Assembly: GCF_900107545.1 (NCBI RefSeq)
Contig: NZ_FNQZ01000001.1
Span: 310,001 to 374,000 of the forward strand
Length of the DNA stretch: 64,000 nt
Direction of reading: 5' to 3'
From: Pseudobutyrivibrio sp. ACV-2
GTDB lineage: Bacteria > Bacillota > Clostridia > Lachnospirales > Lachnospiraceae
Shown: piece by piece, positions 63,352-64,000 of the stretch
How the letters are laid out: each line of letters starts with the position of its first letter
How positions within the stretch are numbered: position 1 is the stretch's first letter
The notes under the pieces: generated by a model
The model's database searches: none
Told to the model about the DNA's origin: nothing
What the model saw: the letters and a program-made list of their open reading frames with translations, nothing else
Position numbers and translations under genes: made by a program

Positions 63352-64000
63352 CTATTCTGCAAAAATCGATGTCATCTGCTGAATAATTTCGTCGTATTCA
63401 AATTTGTCATGCGTTTGCTGAAGTAGAAAATCATTTACTGCATCTATCTTTTTGATTGCATAATCAATTGATTTATTTGAACCATTTTTATATGCACCTA
63501 TATTTATAAGATCTTCGGCCTCTTGGTATGTAGCCAGAACATTTTTCAGCTTACCTGCTACAACTTTATGCTCAGGCGTTGCCACAGCAGACATAACTCT
63601 GGAAATGGACTGTAAAACATCTATAGCAGGATAATGATTCTTTTGTGCCAACTTTCTGTTTAGCACAATATGACCATCTAAAATAGAACGAGCTGTATCA
63701 GTAATTGGCTCATTGAAATCATCACCATCTACAAGAACCGTATATAGACCTGTTATAGACCCAACCGCGGCATTTCCTGCCCTTTCCAAGAGACGTGGCA
63801 TCTCAGAATATACTGAAGGCGGATATCCTCTTGTAACCGGTGGTTCTCCTGATGCAAGACCAATTTCTCGCTGAGCCATAGAAAAACGGGTCAAGGAATC
63901 CATCATCAAAAGTACATCCTTGCCCTGATCCCTAAAATATTCCGCAATGGCTGTAGCTGTTAGGGCAGCCTTTTTTCTTATCAAAGCGGGCTTATCAGAT
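63352..64000 (-). CDS. fliI: Flagellum-specific ATPase FliI (C-terminal part, cut by window edge)
   Basis: The visible 215 or so residues are the C-terminal half of FliI, the ATPase of flagellar export. Clear motifs are MMDSLTRFSMAQREIGLASG (Walker B region) and EPPVTRGYPPSVYSEMPRLL. The Walker A loop lies outside the window. The frame stays open to base 64000. fliJ follows. Confidence 0.96.
   Translation of the reverse strand, partial: SDKPALIRKKAALTATAIAEYFRDQGKDVLLMMDSLTRFSMAQREIGLASGEPPVTRGYPPSVYSEMPRLLERAGNAAVGSITGLYTVLVDGDDFNEPITDTARSILDGHIVLNRKLAQKNHYPAIDVLQSISRVMSAVATPEHKVVAGKLKNVLATYQEAEDLINIGAYKNGSNKSIDYAIKKIDAVNDFLLQQTHDKFEYDEIIQQMTSIFAE

Noticed and set aside
1-64000. CRISPR array, IS element, prophage or integrase
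   Set aside because: No regularly spaced repeats, transposase, phage structural genes or attachment duplications were seen.

Overview
The window looks like a chromosomal segment of a motile, low-GC anaerobic Clostridia member, most likely a Lachnospiraceae relative of Butyrivibrio or Pseudobutyrivibrio. I infer this from gene order (smc-rnc-acpP-plsX-rpmF; polC-ispG-rseP-dxr-cdsA-uppS-frr-pyrH; a single long fla/che operon with FliY, CheC and CheD), from the Firmicutes PolC polymerase and from the protein sequences themselves. No database search was possible. All genes lie on the minus strand except one (tmcAL), so the segment reads from high to low coordinates as if leading-strand coded. I see no transposase, phage gene or CRISPR array.

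Layout in transcription order. (1) 64000-35817: the flagellar/chemotaxis operon, entered inside fliI: fliI, fliJ, motE-like, fliK, flgD, a TIGR02530-type protein, flgE, a terminator-bearing gap, motA, motB, fliL, fliM, fliY, cheY, fliO, fliP, fliQ, fliR, flhB, flhA, flhF, flhG, a PilZ protein, cheB, cheA, cheW, cheC, cheD, a small membrane protein, sigma-28 fliA, two coiled-coil or disordered proteins and a MltG-like membrane protein. (2) 35755-33942: rpsB-tsf with a structured leader and a terminator. (3) 33867-32155: a membrane-anchored polysaccharide deacetylase and a bactofilin, sitting between tsf and pyrH. (4) 32119-21258: pyrH-frr, then uppS-cdsA-dxr-rseP-ispG (isoprenoid and lipid precursors), a large palindrome, and polC. 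(5) 21233-14543: a membrane-anchored DUF5050-like protein, pheA, a Ppx/GppA homologue, ppk and a HAD phosphatase. (6) 14534-13177: the translation operon infC-rpmI-rplT behind a transcription attenuator of the L20-leader type; infC appears to start at AUU. (7) 13096-12437: a decayed malF/malG chimera; then galE, the copper ATPase copA with a C-terminal CopZ-like domain, a secreted amidase homologue with altered catalytic residues, and tRNA-Glu(CUC). (8) 7401-4872: tmcAL (+) divergent from ackA (-). (9) 4781-1: yceD-rpmF-plsX-acpP-rnc-smc, with smc cut by the window edge.

Together the genes form a core-genome block linking motility, translation, fatty-acid, isoprenoid and peptidoglycan precursor synthesis, DNA replication and polyphosphate metabolism. 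The best leads are regulatory or degenerative. They are an internal, strong-SD start that could release free CopZ from copA; the infC AUU start with its attenuator; the malF/malG fusion at the EAA loop; an amidase and a Ppx homologue lacking key active-site residues; a 31-bp near-perfect palindrome between ispG and polC; a long-range paired rpsB leader; and a bactofilin-deacetylase pair inserted into the tsf-pyrH junction. I did not find an obviously new multi-gene system such as a defence island or biosynthetic cluster.
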